From positions 248,001 to 312,000 of the forward strand of contig NZ_LPWG01000013.1 in NCBI RefSeq assembly GCF_001723285.1: a stretch of 64,000 nucleotides of DNA, read 5' to 3'. Below the pieces are notes generated by a model, which saw nothing but the letters and a program-made list of their open reading frames with translations, ran no database searches and was not told the DNA's origin. The stretch is from Methyloceanibacter methanicus (GTDB lineage Bacteria > Pseudomonadota > Alphaproteobacteria > Rhizobiales > Methyloligellaceae). Position 1 is the stretch's first letter; each line of letters opens with the position of its first letter. Position numbers and translations under genes: made by a program. Positions 38,260 to 49,234 of this stretch are shown piece after piece.

Positions 38260-38568
38260 ATGCAGAGCCAGAACATAAGAATTAGGCTGAAAGCCTTCGA
38301 CCATCGCATTCTCGATGCGTCGACCAAGGAAATCGTCAACACGGCGAAGCGCACCGGTGCGGAAGTCCGCGGGCCCATCCCGCTGCCGACCCGTATCGAG
38401 AAGTTCACCGTGAACCGCTCTCCGCATATCGACAAGAAGAGCCGGGAGCAGTTCGAGATGCGGACGCATAAGCGGCTGCTCGACATTGTCGATCCCACGC
38501 CGCAGACGGTCGATGCTCTCATGAAACTCGATCTCGCCGCCGGCGTGGATGTCGAGATCAAGCTTTAA
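38260..38568 (+). CDS. rpsJ: 30S ribosomal protein S10
   Basis: 102 residues, starting [16 protein letters not shown] with the standard [13 protein letters not shown] loop. It also serves in NusB-dependent antitermination. First gene of the S10 operon. Confidence 0.97.
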   Translation: MQSQNIRIRLKAFDHRILDASTKEIVNTAKRTGAEVRGPIPLPTRIEKFTVNRSPHIDKKSREQFEMRTHKRLLDIVDPTPQTVDALMKLDLAAGVDVEIKL

Positions 38569-38600
38569 CCGGCTGCTGGACGAGGCAAGGAACAAGTTCG

Positions 38601-39368
38601 ATGCGATCAGGTGTTATCGCGCAAAAGGTCGGCATGACCAGAATCTTCACCGATGCCGGGGAGCACATCCCCGTTACGGTGCTGCGTCTGGAGAATTGCC
38701 AGGTCGTCGGTCAAAGGACCGCTGAGAAGAACGGCTACACGGCCCTTCAGCTCGGTGCCGGCCGTGCCAAAGTGAAGCGTTTGACGCGCGCGGAGCGCGG
38801 CGGCTTCGCCGTGGCCAATGTGGAGCCCAAGCGGAAGGTCGCGGAATTCCGCGTCAGCCCCGAGAACTTGATCGACGTGGGCGCGGAGATCACGGCCGAC
38901 CACTTCGTCGAGGGCCAGTTCGTCGATGCCTCCGGCACGTCGATCGGTAAAGGCTTCGCGGGCGGCATGAAGCGGCACGGGTTCGGCGGTCTGCGGGCCA
39001 GCCACGGCGTGTCGATCAACCACAGAAGCCACGGCTCCACCGGTCAGTGCCAGGAGCCCGGCAAGGTGTTCAAGGGCAAGAAGATGGCCGGTCACATGGG
39101 TGACGTCAGCGTCACGACGCAGAATCTGCGCGTGGTCAAGACGGACCCCGAGCGCGGGCTCATCATGATCCGTGGCGCCGTTCCCGGCTCCAAGGGCGGT
39201 TGGGTTCTCCTGCGCGATGCGGTCAAGCGGGCGCTGCCCGAGGGTGCGCCGGTCCCCGGCGCGTTCCGCAAGAGCGGCGAAGATGTAGCGCCGGCCAAGG
39301 CGCCTGCGGCCGAGGCTTCCGCCGAGGCCGGGCAGGCCCAGGCGGCAGAGGGCGGAGAGAACGCGTAA
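38601..39368 (+). CDS. rplC: 50S ribosomal protein L3
   Basis: 255 residues, longer than the E. coli protein because of an Ala/Glu-rich C-terminal tail. Core motifs [15 protein letters not shown] and [20 protein letters not shown] are present. Stop and rplD start overlap (TAATG). Confidence 0.97.
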   Translation: MRSGVIAQKVGMTRIFTDAGEHIPVTVLRLENCQVVGQRTAEKNGYTALQLGAGRAKVKRLTRAERGGFAVANVEPKRKVAEFRVSPENLIDVGAEITADHFVEGQFVDASGTSIGKGFAGGMKRHGFGGLRASHGVSINHRSHGSTGQCQEPGKVFKGKKMAGHMGDVSVTTQNLRVVKTDPERGLIMIRGAVPGSKGGWVLLRDAVKRALPEGAPVPGAFRKSGEDVAPAKAPAAEASAEAGQAQAAEGGENA

Positions 39369-39988
39369 TGAAAGCGGATGTGACAACGCTCGACGCCAAG
39401 AAGGCGGGAACCGTGGATCTGTCCGAAGACGTCTTCGGACTGGAGCCGCGCGCCGACTTGCTGCACCGCATGGTGCGCTACCAGCTGGCCAAGCGCCGCG
39501 CCGGTACGGTTGCGACGAAGGACCGTTCGGAGATCACCGCGACGACCGCGAAGATGTTCCGGCAGAAGGGCACCGGCCGTGCCCGTCACGGCAGCGCCAA
39601 GCCCGGTGTGTTCCGTGGCGGCGGCAAGGCCTTCGGTCCGAAGCCGCGCAGCTTCGCTTTCGATCTGCCGAAGAAGGTCCGTGCGCTCGCGCTGAAGCAT
39701 GCGCTGTCGTCCAAGGCGAAGGCCGAGGAGCTCATCGTGATCGACTCCTGCGATGTGAAGGACGCCAAGACGAAGGCGCTGAAGACGCAGTTCGACAAGC
39801 TGGGCTTTGGCTCCGCGCTGATCGTGGACGGCGCCGAGGTGCAGACGAATTTCGCGCTCGCCGCGCGCAACATCCCGCATGTGGATGTGCTGCCGGTTCA
39901 GGGCATCAACGTTTACGACATCTTGCGGCATGAGAAGCTCGTGCTGACCAAGGCCGCGCTCGAGGCGCTGGAGGCTCGGTTCAAATGA
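39368..39988 (+). CDS. rplD: 50S ribosomal protein L4
   Basis: 206 residues starting [14 protein letters not shown], with the exit-tunnel loop [19 protein letters not shown]. It overlaps rplW by 4 bases (ATGA). It binds 23S rRNA domain I and can regulate this operon in other bacteria. Confidence 0.97.
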   Translation: MKADVTTLDAKKAGTVDLSEDVFGLEPRADLLHRMVRYQLAKRRAGTVATKDRSEITATTAKMFRQKGTGRARHGSAKPGVFRGGGKAFGPKPRSFAFDLPKKVRALALKHALSSKAKAEELIVIDSCDVKDAKTKALKTQFDKLGFGSALIVDGAEVQTNFALAARNIPHVDVLPVQGINVYDILRHEKLVLTKAALEALEARFK

Positions 39989-40278
39989 GTGCGCTTCAAG
40001 CCTATGACGTGATTTTGGCGCCAGTCATCACCGAGAAATCGAGTGAGGCGTCCGAAGCCAATCAGGTGGTGTTCAAGGTTCGCCTCGACGCGACGAAGCC
40101 GCAGATCAAAGCCGCGGTCGAGAAGCTGTTCGGCGTCAAGGTCTTGGCCGTGAACACGCTGACCCGCAAGGGGAAGACCAAGTTCTTCCGGGGCATCAAG
40201 GGCACCCAGAAGGATACGAAGAAGGCCGTCGTCAAGCTCGCCGAAGGCGACAAGATCGACGTGACGACAGGGATCTAG
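39985..40278 (+). CDS. rplW: 50S ribosomal protein L23
   Basis: 97 residues, usual length, with [11 protein letters not shown] and [13 protein letters not shown]. It lies at the tunnel exit and docks trigger factor and SRP. Confidence 0.97.
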   Translation: MSALQAYDVILAPVITEKSSEASEANQVVFKVRLDATKPQIKAAVEKLFGVKVLAVNTLTRKGKTKFFRGIKGTQKDTKKAVVKLAEGDKIDVTTGI

Positions 40279-40282
40279 CGCG

Positions 40283-41122
40283 ATGGCGTTGAAGACATTC
40301 AAACCGACCACGCCGAGCCAGCGTCAGCTGGTGCTCGTGGACCGCAGCCATCTGTGGAAGGGCAAGCCCGTCAAGCCGCTCACGGAGGGGTTGACCAAGT
40401 CGGGCGGGCGCAACAACACCGGCCGCGTGTCGATCTGGCACCGTGGCGGCGGTCACAAGCGGACCTATCGTCTGGTCGATTTCAAGCGGACCAAGCGCGG
40501 CGTGCCGGCGACCGTCGAGCGGCTGGAATACGATCCGAACCGCACGGCCTTCATCGCGCTGGTCAAGTACGAGGACGGTGAGCTGTCCTACATCCTCGCG
40601 CCGCAGCGTCTTGCGCCGGGCGACACGGTCGTCGCCGACGAGAAGGTCGACGTGAAGCCGGGCAACGCGATGCCGCTTGCCAACATGCCGATCGGCACCA
40701 TCGTCCACAATGTGGAGATGAAGCAGGGCAAGGGCGGGCAGATCGCGCGCGCCGCGGGCGCCTATGTGCAGCTCGTCGGCCGCGACTCGGGCTACGCGAT
40801 CCTGCGTCTGAATTCCGGCGAGACGCGTATGGTTCCGGCGGCCTGCATGGCCACGGTCGGGGCCGTCTCCAATCCGGACAACTCCAATGTGTCGTTGTCC
40901 AAGGCCGGCCGCACCCGCTGGAAGGGCCGCAAGCCCGTCGTGCGGGGCGTGGCCATGAACCCGATCGATCATCCGCATGGCGGTGGCGAGGGGCGGACGT
41001 CCGGTGGCCGGCATCCGGTCACACCTTGGGGCAAGTCCACCAAGGGCAAGCGGACGCGCACCAACAAGGCGAGCGACAAGTACATCCTGCGCAGCCGCCA
41101 TCTGAAGAAGAAGAAGGGATAA
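40283..41122 (+). CDS. rplB: 50S ribosomal protein L2
   Basis: 279 residues, with the C-terminal peptidyltransferase-near segment [17 protein letters not shown] containing the conserved His. 4 bases after rplW. Confidence 0.98.
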   Translation: MALKTFKPTTPSQRQLVLVDRSHLWKGKPVKPLTEGLTKSGGRNNTGRVSIWHRGGGHKRTYRLVDFKRTKRGVPATVERLEYDPNRTAFIALVKYEDGELSYILAPQRLAPGDTVVADEKVDVKPGNAMPLANMPIGTIVHNVEMKQGKGGQIARAAGAYVQLVGRDSGYAILRLNSGETRMVPAACMATVGAVSNPDNSNVSLSKAGRTRWKGRKPVVRGVAMNPIDHPHGGGEGRTSGGRHPVTPWGKSTKGKRTRTNKASDKYILRSRHLKKKKG

Positions 41123-41125
41123 GAC

Positions 41126-41407
41126 GTGGCACGTTCGATTTGGAAAGGCCCGTTCGTCGACGGCTATCTCTTGAAGAAGGCGGAGAAGGCGCGCGAGAGC
41201 GGCTCCAACGCCATTATCAAGATGTGGTCGCGCCGCTCCACCATCCTCCCGCAATTCGTGGGACTGACATTTGGTGTCCACAACGGACAGAAGCACATTC
41301 CGGTGCTCGTGACCGAGGACATGGTGGGTCACAAGTTCGGCGAGTTCTCGCCGACGCGGACCTATCACGGCCATGCCGCCGACCGTAAAGCGAAGAAGGG
41401 CAAGTAG
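41126..41407 (+). CDS. rpsS: 30S ribosomal protein S19
   Basis: 93 residues from a GTG start; [14 protein letters not shown] and [13 protein letters not shown] are characteristic. It contacts S13 at the head of the small subunit. Confidence 0.97.
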   Translation: MARSIWKGPFVDGYLLKKAEKARESGSNAIIKMWSRRSTILPQFVGLTFGVHNGQKHIPVLVTEDMVGHKFGEFSPTRTYHGHAADRKAKKGK

Positions 41408-41409
41408 TC

Positions 41410-41790
41410 ATGGGCAAGCCGCACAGAGAGCGCACGCTCAAAGACAACGAGGCGAAGGCCGTCACGCGGCTCATTCGCGTGAGCCCGCAAAAGCTGAACC
41501 TGCTTGCTCAGCTCATTCGCGGCAAGAAGGTCGATCGCGCGCTCGCCGATCTCGCCTTCTCGCGCAAACGAGTCGCCAAGGACGTCAAGAAGACCTTGGA
41601 GTCGGCGATCGCGAACGCTGAGAACAATCACGACCTCGACGTGGACGCGTTGGTCGTGTCGGAAGCCTATGTCGGCAAGAACATCGTGATGAAGCGCATT
41701 CAGGCGCGCGCACGTGGCCGGGCTGCGCGGATCATGAAACCGTTTTCGCAGATGACCGTGGTCGTGCGTCAAGTTGAGGAGCCTGCTTGA
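41410..41790 (+). CDS. rplV: 50S ribosomal protein L22
   Basis: 126 residues with [16 protein letters not shown] and the beta-hairpin [13 protein letters not shown] that lines the exit tunnel. Its TGA overlaps the rpsC ATG by one base. Confidence 0.97.
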   Translation: MGKPHRERTLKDNEAKAVTRLIRVSPQKLNLLAQLIRGKKVDRALADLAFSRKRVAKDVKKTLESAIANAENNHDLDVDALVVSEAYVGKNIVMKRIQARARGRAARIMKPFSQMTVVVRQVEEPA

Positions 41791-42509
41791 TGGGACAGAA
41801 AGTCAACCCGATCGGGCTTAGGCTCGGTGTCAACCGCACTTGGGATTCGCGCTGGTTCGCCTCGCGTGGCGAGTACGCGGACCTGCTGCACGAAGATCTC
41901 AAGATGCGCGAGCACATTCTGAAGACGCGCAAGCAGGCCGGTATCTCCAAGGTCGTTGTGGAGCGTCCGCACAAGAAGTGCCGCGTCACGGTCTATACCG
42001 CCCGTCCGGGCATCCTGATCGGCAAGAAGGGCTCCGATATCGAGCTTCTCCGCAGGGAGCTCGCGACGATGACGGACTCCGACGTGCATCTGAACATCGT
42101 CGAGGTGCGCAAGCCCGAGATCGATGCGACGCTGGTGGCCGAGGGTATCGCGCAGCAGCTCGAGCGCCGCGTGGCGTTCCGCCGGGCCATGAAGCGGGCG
42201 GTGCAGTCCGCGACGCGCATGGGTGCGCTGGGTATCCGGATCAATTGCTCGGGCCGGCTTGGCGGCGCGGAAATCGCGCGCATGGAGTGGTATCGCGAGG
42301 GCCGCGTGCCGCTGCACACGCTGCGGGCCAATATCGACTACGGCACGGCGCTCGGGCGCACGGCCTACGGGATCATCGGCATCAAGGTTTGGATCTTCAA
42401 GGGCGAGATCATGGAGCACGACCCCATGGCCCAGGAGACCAAGGCTCTTGAGGCCCAAGAGGGCGGACGTTCCGGTGGCCGGCGCGATTCCGCACGGGCG
42501 CAGGGCTAA
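41790..42509 (+). CDS. rpsC: 30S ribosomal protein S3
   Basis: 239 residues starting [13 protein letters not shown], with KH domain motif [14 protein letters not shown] and the C-terminal IKVWIFKGE. Helps mRNA entry. The start is fixed by the family and by the one-base TGATG overlap with rplV. Confidence 0.97.
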   Translation: MGQKVNPIGLRLGVNRTWDSRWFASRGEYADLLHEDLKMREHILKTRKQAGISKVVVERPHKKCRVTVYTARPGILIGKKGSDIELLRRELATMTDSDVHLNIVEVRKPEIDATLVAEGIAQQLERRVAFRRAMKRAVQSATRMGALGIRINCSGRLGGAEIARMEWYREGRVPLHTLRANIDYGTALGRTAYGIIGIKVWIFKGEIMEHDPMAQETKALEAQEGGRSGGRRDSARAQG

Positions 42510-42527
42510 GGGCAGGACTTAAGAATT

Positions 42528-42941
42528 ATGCTGCAACCGAAACGCACAAAGTTCCGCAAGATGCACAAGGGTCGCATCAAAGGTGCGGCCAAGGGCGGTT
42601 CTGCGCTCAACTTCGGGACCTTCGGGCTGAAGGCGCAGGAGCCGCGCCGCGTCACCGCCAGACAGATCGAAGCGGCGCGCCGTGCCATGACGCGTCAGAT
42701 GAAGCGTGCGGGCCGTGTGTGGATCCGCATCTTCCCGGACGTGCCGGTTTCGAAGAAACCGACCGAAGTCCGCATGGGTAAGGGTAAGGGTACGCCCGAG
42801 TTTTGGGCGGCCAAGGTCAAGCCGGGCCGCATCATGTTCGAGATCGACGGCGTGGGCGAGCCGGTGGCCCGCGAGGCGCTGCGGCTCGCCGCGGCGAAGC
42901 TGCCGATCAAGACGCGTGTTGTCGCGCGCATCGAGGGCTAG
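42528..42941 (+). CDS. rplP: 50S ribosomal protein L16
   Basis: 137 residues starting [16 protein letters not shown], full length; assembles near the A site. Confidence 0.97.
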   Translation: MLQPKRTKFRKMHKGRIKGAAKGGSALNFGTFGLKAQEPRRVTARQIEAARRAMTRQMKRAGRVWIRIFPDVPVSKKPTEVRMGKGKGTPEFWAAKVKPGRIMFEIDGVGEPVAREALRLAAAKLPIKTRVVARIEG

Positions 42942-42944
42942 GCG

Positions 42945-43145
42945 ATGAAAGCGAGCCAAGTAAACGATATGACGATCGATCAGCTCAATGACGAGTTGGT
43001 CAAGTTGAAGAAGGAGCAGTTCAACCTGCGCTTCCAGGCCGCTTCCGGGCAGCTTGAGAACACGGCGCGGGTTCGGCAGGTGCGCCGCGACATCGCACGC
43101 GTGAAAACGATCGCGCGCGTCAAGAGCGCCGCAGCGAAGGCTTAA
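42945..43145 (+). CDS. rpmC: 50S ribosomal protein L29
   Basis: 66 residues of two helices, including [19 protein letters not shown]. 3 bases after rplP. Confidence 0.96.
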   Translation: MKASQVNDMTIDQLNDELVKLKKEQFNLRFQAASGQLENTARVRQVRRDIARVKTIARVKSAAAKA

Positions 43146-43156
43146 AGGTAGGAACG

Positions 43157-43402
43157 ATGCCGAAACGCGTTTTGATTGGGACCGTGGTGAGCGACAAGAA
43201 CGACAAGACCGTCGTGGTCAAGGTCGAGCGCCGCTTCACGCATCCTCTGTTTCACAAGGTGGTTCGCCGCTCCAAGAACTACCACGCCCACGACGAGAAC
43301 AACGAGTTCAAGGTCGGCGAGAAGGTGTGGATCGAGGAGTGCGCTCCGATCTCGAAGCAAAAATGTTGGGTGGTTTTGCCGCGCGAGCAGGCGGCCAGCT
43401 AA
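43157..43402 (+). CDS. rpsQ: 30S ribosomal protein S17
   Basis: 81 residues, starting [20 protein letters not shown]-fold protein that initiates 16S rRNA folding. Confidence 0.96.
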   Translation: MPKRVLIGTVVSDKNDKTVVVKVERRFTHPLFHKVVRRSKNYHAHDENNEFKVGEKVWIEECAPISKQKCWVVLPREQAAS

Positions 43403-43449
43403 GGCGACTAACGAAGGGCCTCGATGAAGGCCTGAATAAGGCGAATGCC

Positions 43450-43818
43450 ATGATTCAGATGCAGACCAATCTCGATGTCGCCGACAACTCCGGTGCGAAG
43501 CGCGTGCAGTGCATCAAGGTGCTGGGCGGCTCGAAGCGGAAATACGCCTCGATCGGGGACACGATCGTGGTCAGCGTCAAGGAAGCGATTCCGCGCGGCC
43601 GCGTGAAGAAGGGTCAGGTCATGAAGGCCGTGATCGTGCGCACCGCCACGGGCGTGCGCCGTCAGGACGGTTCGCTGATCCGTTTCGACCGCAATGCCGC
43701 GGTTTTGGTGAATGCGCAGGGCGAGCCGGTGGGTACGCGCATCTTCGGCCCGGTCACGCGCGAGTTGCGGGCGAAGAAGCACATGAAGATCGTTTCGCTC
43801 GCACCGGAGGTGCTGTGA
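43450..43818 (+). CDS. rplN: 50S ribosomal protein L14
   Basis: 122 residues from [18 protein letters not shown], exactly the family length; upstream in-frame codons are not part of the protein. Confidence 0.97.
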   Translation: MIQMQTNLDVADNSGAKRVQCIKVLGGSKRKYASIGDTIVVSVKEAIPRGRVKKGQVMKAVIVRTATGVRRQDGSLIRFDRNAAVLVNAQGEPVGTRIFGPVTRELRAKKHMKIVSLAPEVL

Positions 43819-43820
43819 TT

Positions 43821-44141
43821 ATGGCTGGCTTGAAGATCAAGAAGGGCGACCACGTGGTGGTGCTCACGGGCAAGGACAAGGGCAAGCGCGGTGAAGTGCT
43901 GAAGGTCCTGCCGGCCGAGGACCGTGCCGTGGTGCAGGGTGTGGCGCAGGTGCGCCGTCACCAGCGCCAGACGGCGTCGCAGGAGGGGGGCATCATCACC
44001 AAGGAAGCCCGATCCATATTTCCAATCTCGCGCTTGAGGACCCCAAGGACGGGGAACCCACGCCGCGTCGGCTACAAATTCTTGAAGGACGGACGCAAGG
44101 TGCGTTTTGCCAAGCGTTCGGGCGAGGTCATCGATGGCTGA
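43821..44141 (+). CDS. rplX: 50S ribosomal protein L24, with compensated frame disruption
   Basis: 106 residues. The start ([20 protein letters not shown], a KOW motif) and the end ([20 protein letters not shown]) are normal. Residues about 63-81 read [10 protein letters not shown]..., while the next frame reads the expected [17 protein letters not shown]. One base seems missing in a C-run near 44010 and one extra near 44063. Likely sequencing error. It overlaps rplE by 8 bases. Confidence 0.93.
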   Translation: MAGLKIKKGDHVVVLTGKDKGKRGEVLKVLPAEDRAVVQGVAQVRRHQRQTASQEGGIITKEARSIFPISRLRTPRTGNPRRVGYKFLKDGRKVRFAKRSGEVIDG

Positions 44142-44691
44142 GCAGGTATACACACCGCGGCTGAAGCAGCAGTACCACGACGTTATCAAGGGCGATCTCG
44201 AGAAGGAGTTTGCCTACAAGAACGTCATGCAGATTCCCCGCCTCGACAAGGTGGTGTTGAACATCGGCGTCGGTGAGGCCGTGAGCGACTCCAAGAAGGT
44301 CAAGGCGGCGGCGAACGATCTCGGCCTGATCGCCGGTCAGCGTCCCGTGATCACCAAGGCGCGCAAGTCGATCGCCGGCTTCAAGCTGCGTGAGGGCATG
44401 CCGGTGGGCGTGAAGGTCACGCTGCGCAAGAACCGGATGTACGAGTTTCTCGACCGGCTGGTGAATATCGCGCTTCCGCGCGTTCGCGACTTCCGCGGGC
44501 TCAATCCCAAGAGTTTCGACGGGCGCGGCAATTATTCGATGGGCCTGAAGGAGCACATCATCTTCCCCGAGATCGATTACGACAAGGTGGAAGACGTGCT
44601 CGGCATGGACATCATTGTGTGTACGACGGCGCAGAACGACGACGAGGCGCGTGCGCTTTTGAAGGGTTTGAACTTTCCGTTCCGCAGCTAG
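44134..44691 (+). CDS. rplE: 50S ribosomal protein L5
   Basis: 185 residues starting [11 protein letters not shown], with [19 protein letters not shown] and the [18 protein letters not shown] signature. Binds 5S rRNA. Confidence 0.97.
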   Translation: MAEQVYTPRLKQQYHDVIKGDLEKEFAYKNVMQIPRLDKVVLNIGVGEAVSDSKKVKAAANDLGLIAGQRPVITKARKSIAGFKLREGMPVGVKVTLRKNRMYEFLDRLVNIALPRVRDFRGLNPKSFDGRGNYSMGLKEHIIFPEIDYDKVEDVLGMDIIVCTTAQNDDEARALLKGLNFPFRS

Positions 44692-44720
44692 GCCTGGATC
44701 GGCTGCGACAGGAGGACTGA

Positions 44721-45026
44721 ATGGCTAAAACGAGCATGATCGAGCGGGACAAGAAGCGCCGCCGCCTTGCCAAGAAATACGAGGCGCGGCGCGCGCGGCT
44801 GAAGGCGATTGCCGCCGACCAGTCGATTCCGGCCGAGGAGCGTTTCGCGGCGCGGCTGAAGCTGGCGGAGATTCCGCGCAATGCCTCGCCGACGCGTATT
44901 CACAACCGCTGCGATCTCACCGGGCGACCGCGCGGCTACTACCGCAAGCTTCGCATGTCGCGCATCGCCTTGCGCGACCTCGCGAGCAACGGACTGATCC
45001 CCGGCATGGTTAAGTCGAGCTGGTAA
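44721..45026 (+). CDS. rpsN: 30S ribosomal protein S14
   Basis: 101 residues, the long zinc-free form: only one Cys ([15 protein letters not shown]), no CxxC pairs. Confidence 0.97.
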   Translation: MAKTSMIERDKKRRRLAKKYEARRARLKAIAADQSIPAEERFAARLKLAEIPRNASPTRIHNRCDLTGRPRGYYRKLRMSRIALRDLASNGLIPGMVKSSW

Positions 45027-45034
45027 GGACTTCG

Positions 45035-45433
45035 ATGAGCATCAACGATCCTCTTGGCGATATGCTGACCCGCATCCGCAATGCGCAGATGCGGCGGAAG
45101 ACCAAGGTCTCAACGCCAACCTCCAAGCTGCGCGAGCGTGTGCTCGAAGTGCTGGCCGACGAGGGCTATATCCGCGGCTATGCGCGCGTCGACTATGACG
45201 GCGGCAAGTCGGAGTTCGAGATCGAGCTGAAATATTTCGACGGCGAGCCGGTGATCAAGGACATCAAGCGGGTGTCGACACCGGGGCGGCGCGTGTACTC
45301 CTCGGTGAAGGATCTTCCGACCGTCGCGAACGGTCTGGGTGTGTCTATTCTCTCGACGCCGAAGGGCGTCATGTCGGATTCGCAGGCGCGCAACGAGAAT
45401 GTCGGCGGCGAGATTCTCTGCAGCGTATTCTAG
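45035..45433 (+). CDS. rpsH: 30S ribosomal protein S8
   Basis: 132 residues, starting [17 protein letters not shown] and ending with GGEILCSVF. Central 16S rRNA binder and, in other bacteria, regulator of the spc operon. Confidence 0.97.
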   Translation: MSINDPLGDMLTRIRNAQMRRKTKVSTPTSKLRERVLEVLADEGYIRGYARVDYDGGKSEFEIELKYFDGEPVIKDIKRVSTPGRRVYSSVKDLPTVANGLGVSILSTPKGVMSDSQARNENVGGEILCSVF

Positions 45434-45462
45434 CGGAGCTATTTGAAGCGAAGGTTTGAACA

Positions 45463-45996
45463 ATGTCGCGCATCGGCAAGAAACCAGTCTCTCTACCCGG
45501 CGGCGTCACCGCCTCGGTGGACGGTCAGGAAATCAAGGTCAAGGGACCCAAAGGTGAGCTCAGCCACGTGCTGGTCGACCAGGTCATCGCCAAGATGGGC
45601 GACGACGGGATCGAGATCGGCATGGTCGAGGACACCAAGGATGCCCGGGCGATGTGGGGCATGTCGCGTACGCTCGTGGCCAACCTCGTGACCGGCGTGA
45701 CCGAAGGGTTTTCGAAGACGCTCGAGATCAACGGCGTTGGCTACCGCGCGGCGATGAAGGGGCAGACCCTTCAACTGCAGCTCGGCTTCAGCCACGACGT
45801 CGACTTCGAGATCCCGAAAGGTATCGAAGTCCAGTGTCCGAAGCCGACAGAGATCGTGGTGAGCGGTATCGACAAGCAGCAGGTCGGCCAGGTCGCGGCG
45901 GAGATTCGCCGTTATCGTCCGCCGGAGCCCTATAAGGGCAAGGGCGTGAAATATGCCGGCGAGTACATTTTCCGTAAGGAAGGCAAGAAGAAGTAG
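45463..45996 (+). CDS. rplF: 50S ribosomal protein L6
   Basis: 177 residues from [15 protein letters not shown], with the C-terminal [19 protein letters not shown]. Confidence 0.97.
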   Translation: MSRIGKKPVSLPGGVTASVDGQEIKVKGPKGELSHVLVDQVIAKMGDDGIEIGMVEDTKDARAMWGMSRTLVANLVTGVTEGFSKTLEINGVGYRAAMKGQTLQLQLGFSHDVDFEIPKGIEVQCPKPTEIVVSGIDKQQVGQVAAEIRRYRPPEPYKGKGVKYAGEYIFRKEGKKK

Positions 45997-46008
45997 CGGG
46001 ACAAGAAG

Positions 46009-46371
46009 ATGGGTACGTTGAACAACAGCTTTGCGCGGCGTGCGCGCCGAGTACGGCATTCGCTGAAGCGGGCGGCCAACGGACGTGCGCGTCTGTCGGT
46101 GTTCCGTTCCTCGAAGCATATCTATGCGCAGGTGATCGACGATCGCGAGGGCAAGACGCTCGCATTCGCATCGAGCCTCGACAAGGATCTCAAGGGCGCG
46201 CTGCCAAAGGGTAGCGACACGGCCGCGGCGCAGGCCGTCGGCAAGCTCGTTGCCGAGCGCGCCGTGAAGGCCGGGGTCAAGGACGTGATCTTCGATCGTG
46301 GCGCTTACATTTATCACGGGCGCATCAAGGCGCTCGCAGACGCGGCCCGCGAGGCGGGTCTGAACTTCTAG
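46009..46371 (+). CDS. rplR: 50S ribosomal protein L18
   Basis: 120 residues with [18 protein letters not shown] and [19 protein letters not shown]. Binds 5S rRNA with L5. Confidence 0.97.
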   Translation: MGTLNNSFARRARRVRHSLKRAANGRARLSVFRSSKHIYAQVIDDREGKTLAFASSLDKDLKGALPKGSDTAAAQAVGKLVAERAVKAGVKDVIFDRGAYIYHGRIKALADAAREAGLNF

Positions 46372-46392
46372 GGTATTCGGAAAGGATCGATC

Positions 46393-46962
46393 GTGGCACG
46401 AGGCCCGCAAGGTAGAGAGCGCGACGATCGCGAACGCGATAGCGAATTCGTCGACAAGCTCGTTCACATCAACCGCGTCGCCAAGGTGGTGAAGGGCGGA
46501 CGTCGCTTCGGTTTTGCCGCGTTGGTCGTTGTTGGCGATCAGAAGGGCCGGGTCGGTTTCGGCCACGGCAAGGCGCGCGAAGTGCCCGAGGCGATCCGCA
46601 AGGCGACCGAGTCGGCGAAGCGCAACCTGGTCAAGGTGCCGCTGCGCGAGGGCCGGACGCTGCACCATGACGTGCGCGGCCAGCATGGCGCGGGCAAGGT
46701 GATCCTGCGCGCGGCGCCTCCCGGTACGGGCATCATCGCGGGCGGCCCGATGCGCGCGGTGTTCGAGACGCTCGGCATCCAGGACGTGGTTGCCAAGTCG
46801 CTCGGAAGCTCGAACCCGTACAACATGGTGCGTGCGACGTTCGACGCGCTGCGCCATGAGGACAGCCCGCGTGGTGTTGCGGCACGGCGTGGCAAGAAGG
46901 TCAGCGAAATCGTGTCCCGCCGCCGCGATCAGGCGGGCGAAGGGGCCGAGGCGCAGGTCTAA
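46393..46962 (+). CDS. rpsE: 30S ribosomal protein S5
   Basis: 189 residues from a GTG start; [17 protein letters not shown] and the [15 protein letters not shown] signature are present. Loop residues show no obvious spectinomycin-resistance change. Confidence 0.97.
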   Translation: MARGPQGRERDDRERDSEFVDKLVHINRVAKVVKGGRRFGFAALVVVGDQKGRVGFGHGKAREVPEAIRKATESAKRNLVKVPLREGRTLHHDVRGQHGAGKVILRAAPPGTGIIAGGPMRAVFETLGIQDVVAKSLGSSNPYNMVRATFDALRHEDSPRGVAARRGKKVSEIVSRRRDQAGEGAEAQV

Positions 46963-46987
46963 AGCCGACAGACAGGGTTGAAGTAAG

Positions 46988-47191
46988 ATGGCCGAGAACA
47001 AGAAGACAATCGTCGTGGAGCAGATCGGAAGCCCGATCCGCCGGCCCGGCAATCAGCGCGCGACCCTTATCGGGCTCGGCCTGAACAAGATGCATAAGCG
47101 GCGGACGCTGGTCGACAGTCCCGAGGTGCGCGGCATGGTGGCCAAGGTGAGCCATTTGGTGCGGATCGTCGAGGACGAGGCCGAAGCCTAA
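46988..47191 (+). CDS. rpmD: 50S ribosomal protein L30
   Basis: 67 residues, including [20 protein letters not shown]. Typical length. Confidence 0.95.
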   Translation: MAENKKTIVVEQIGSPIRRPGNQRATLIGLGLNKMHKRRTLVDSPEVRGMVAKVSHLVRIVEDEAEA

Positions 47192-47199
47192 GGATAGAG

Positions 47200-47829
47200 A
47201 TGATGCGACTGAACGATCTTCGCGACCTTCCCGGCGCGACAACGTCGAAGAAGCGTGTTGGACGCGGTCTGGGCTCCGGCCTGGGCAAGACCTCCGGTCA
47301 TGGCCAGAAGGGTCAGAAATCGCGTTCGGGTATTGCCATCAAGGGCTTCGAAGGCGGCCAGATGCCGCTGCACCGGCGCCTGCCGAAACGTGGCTTCAGC
47401 AACATCTTCGCCAAGGACTATAACGAGGTGAATGTCGGCCGCATTCAGGCTGCCATCGACGACAAGAAGCTGGACGCCTCCAAACCGGTCACGGTCGAGG
47501 CGCTGGTGAACGCCGGCGTTGTCCGGCGCGCACGCGACGGTGTCCGCCTGCTTGGCAAGGGCGAGCTGAAGGCCAAGGTCTCCTTCGAGGTGACGGGTGC
47601 CTCCAGCGGTGCCGTGAAGGCGGTCGAAGCGGCCGGCGGAACGGTGACGCTGACGCCGATGCCGCAGCGGACGGCCAAGCCGGAAGGCGAGGCTGCACCG
47701 AAGAAAGCTGCAAAGAAGGCGGCGAAAGCCGCTGCCAAGTCGACCGCGAAGAAGCCGGCGGCGAAGAAGTCCGCCCCCAAGAAGGCGGCGACGAAGAAAT
47801 CCGCAGCGCAGAAGGATGCGTCCGACTAG
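47200..47829 (+). CDS. rplO: 50S ribosomal protein L15 with long Lys/Ala tail
   Basis: 209 residues against about 145-165 usually. The core is normal ([44 protein letters not shown]). From about residue 165 a tail of alternating Lys and Ala ([27 protein letters not shown]) is added, like histone H1 tails. The tail could contact rRNA or the membrane; this is inference. Two tandem ATG codons begin the gene. Confidence 0.95.
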   Translation: MMRLNDLRDLPGATTSKKRVGRGLGSGLGKTSGHGQKGQKSRSGIAIKGFEGGQMPLHRRLPKRGFSNIFAKDYNEVNVGRIQAAIDDKKLDASKPVTVEALVNAGVVRRARDGVRLLGKGELKAKVSFEVTGASSGAVKAVEAAGGTVTLTPMPQRTAKPEGEAAPKKAAKKAAKAAAKSTAKKPAAKKSAPKKAATKKSAAQKDASD

Positions 47830-47902
47830 GACAGGTCCGAACCGATGCGCGGCGGCCTTGTTGTGAGGCCGCCGGATCGACTTGGGGAAGGGAAGAGCGC
47901 TA

Positions 47903-49234
47903 ATGGCATCCGCCGCAGAACAGCTCGCGTCGAACTTGAATTTCGGGGCGTTCAAGAACGCTACCGAACTCAAGCAGCGCATTATGTTCACGCTCGTTGC
48001 GCTCGTGATCTACCGGCTCGGAACCTACATTCCGATCCCTGGGATCAACCCCCAGGCGCTCGCCGACGTCTTCAAGCAGCAGCAGTCCGGCATTCTGGGC
48101 ATGTTCAACATGTTCTCCGGCGGTGCTGTCGGCCGTATGGCGATCTTCGCGCTCAACATCATGCCGTACATCTCGGCATCGATCATCATTCAGCTCCTGA
48201 CGACCGTTTCGCCGACGCTCGAGCAGCTCAAGAAAGAGGGCGAGCAGGGCCGCCGCCAGATCAATCAGTACACGCGCTACGGGACGGTACTTCTGGCCGC
48301 GCTGCAGGGTTACGGCATTGCCGTCGGCCTCGAGGGTGCCGGCAATATCGTCACCGATCCGGGCTGGTTCTTCCGCATCACGACCGTGATCACCCTGGTG
48401 GGCGGCACGGTCTTCCTGATGTGGCTCGGCGAGCAGATCACGGCGCGCGGCGTCGGTAACGGCATTTCGTTGATCATCTATGCGGGCATCGTGGCGGGGC
48501 TGCCTGCGGCCTTGATCGGGACGCTTGAGCTCGGCAAGCAAGGGGCCTTGTCCACAGGTGTGATCCTCGCCCTGTTCGTGGTCGCAACGCTCGTGATCGG
48601 CTTCATCGTTTTCATGGAGCGGGCGCAGCGGCGGCTCTTGGTTCAGTATCCGAAGCGACAAGTCGGCAACAAGATGTTCCAAGGCGATGCCTCTCATCTG
48701 CCTTTGAAGCTGAACACCGCCGGTGTGATCCCGCCGATCTTTGCATCGTCCCTGCTGCTGCTGCCGATTACGGTTGCGAATTTTACGGCCGGTCAAGGGC
48801 CCGAATGGTTGACGTCTGTGACGGCCATGCTTGGCCGCGGGCAGCCGCTCTACATCTTGATCTATGTTTCGCTGATCATCTTTTTCGCCTTCTTCTATAC
48901 GGCCGTTGTGTTCAACCCCAAGGAAACGGCCGACAATCTGAAGAAGTATGGCGGCTTTCTGCCGGGGATCCGTCCCGGCGAACGCACGGCCGAATATATC
49001 GACTACGTGCTCACCCGGATTACCGTGGTCGGCGCGCTCTATCTGGCCGCCGTCTGCGTGCTGCCTGAGATTCTCATCGCCGAATGGGGCGTTCCGTTCT
49101 ATTTCGGCGGCACCTCGCTCCTCATCGTTGTGAGTGTGACCATGGATACGGTGGCCCAAATTCAGAGCCATCTCCTGGCCCACCAATATGAGGGGCTGAT
49201 CAAGAAGGCGAAGCTGAGAGGACGGCGCAGATGA
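47903..49234 (+). CDS. secY: preprotein translocase subunit SecY
   Basis: 443 residues starting MASAAEQLA. Ten membrane helices; motifs YRLGTYIPIPGI, plug-region and GIRPGERTAEYI are characteristic. It forms the channel with SecE. Its stop overlaps adk (ATGA). Confidence 0.97.
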   Translation: MASAAEQLASNLNFGAFKNATELKQRIMFTLVALVIYRLGTYIPIPGINPQALADVFKQQQSGILGMFNMFSGGAVGRMAIFALNIMPYISASIIIQLLTTVSPTLEQLKKEGEQGRRQINQYTRYGTVLLAALQGYGIAVGLEGAGNIVTDPGWFFRITTVITLVGGTVFLMWLGEQITARGVGNGISLIIYAGIVAGLPAALIGTLELGKQGALSTGVILALFVVATLVIGFIVFMERAQRRLLVQYPKRQVGNKMFQGDASHLPLKLNTAGVIPPIFASSLLLLPITVANFTAGQGPEWLTSVTAMLGRGQPLYILIYVSLIIFFAFFYTAVVFNPKETADNLKKYGGFLPGIRPGERTAEYIDYVLTRITVVGALYLAAVCVLPEILIAEWGVPFYFGGTSLLIVVSVTMDTVAQIQSHLLAHQYEGLIKKAKLRGRRR

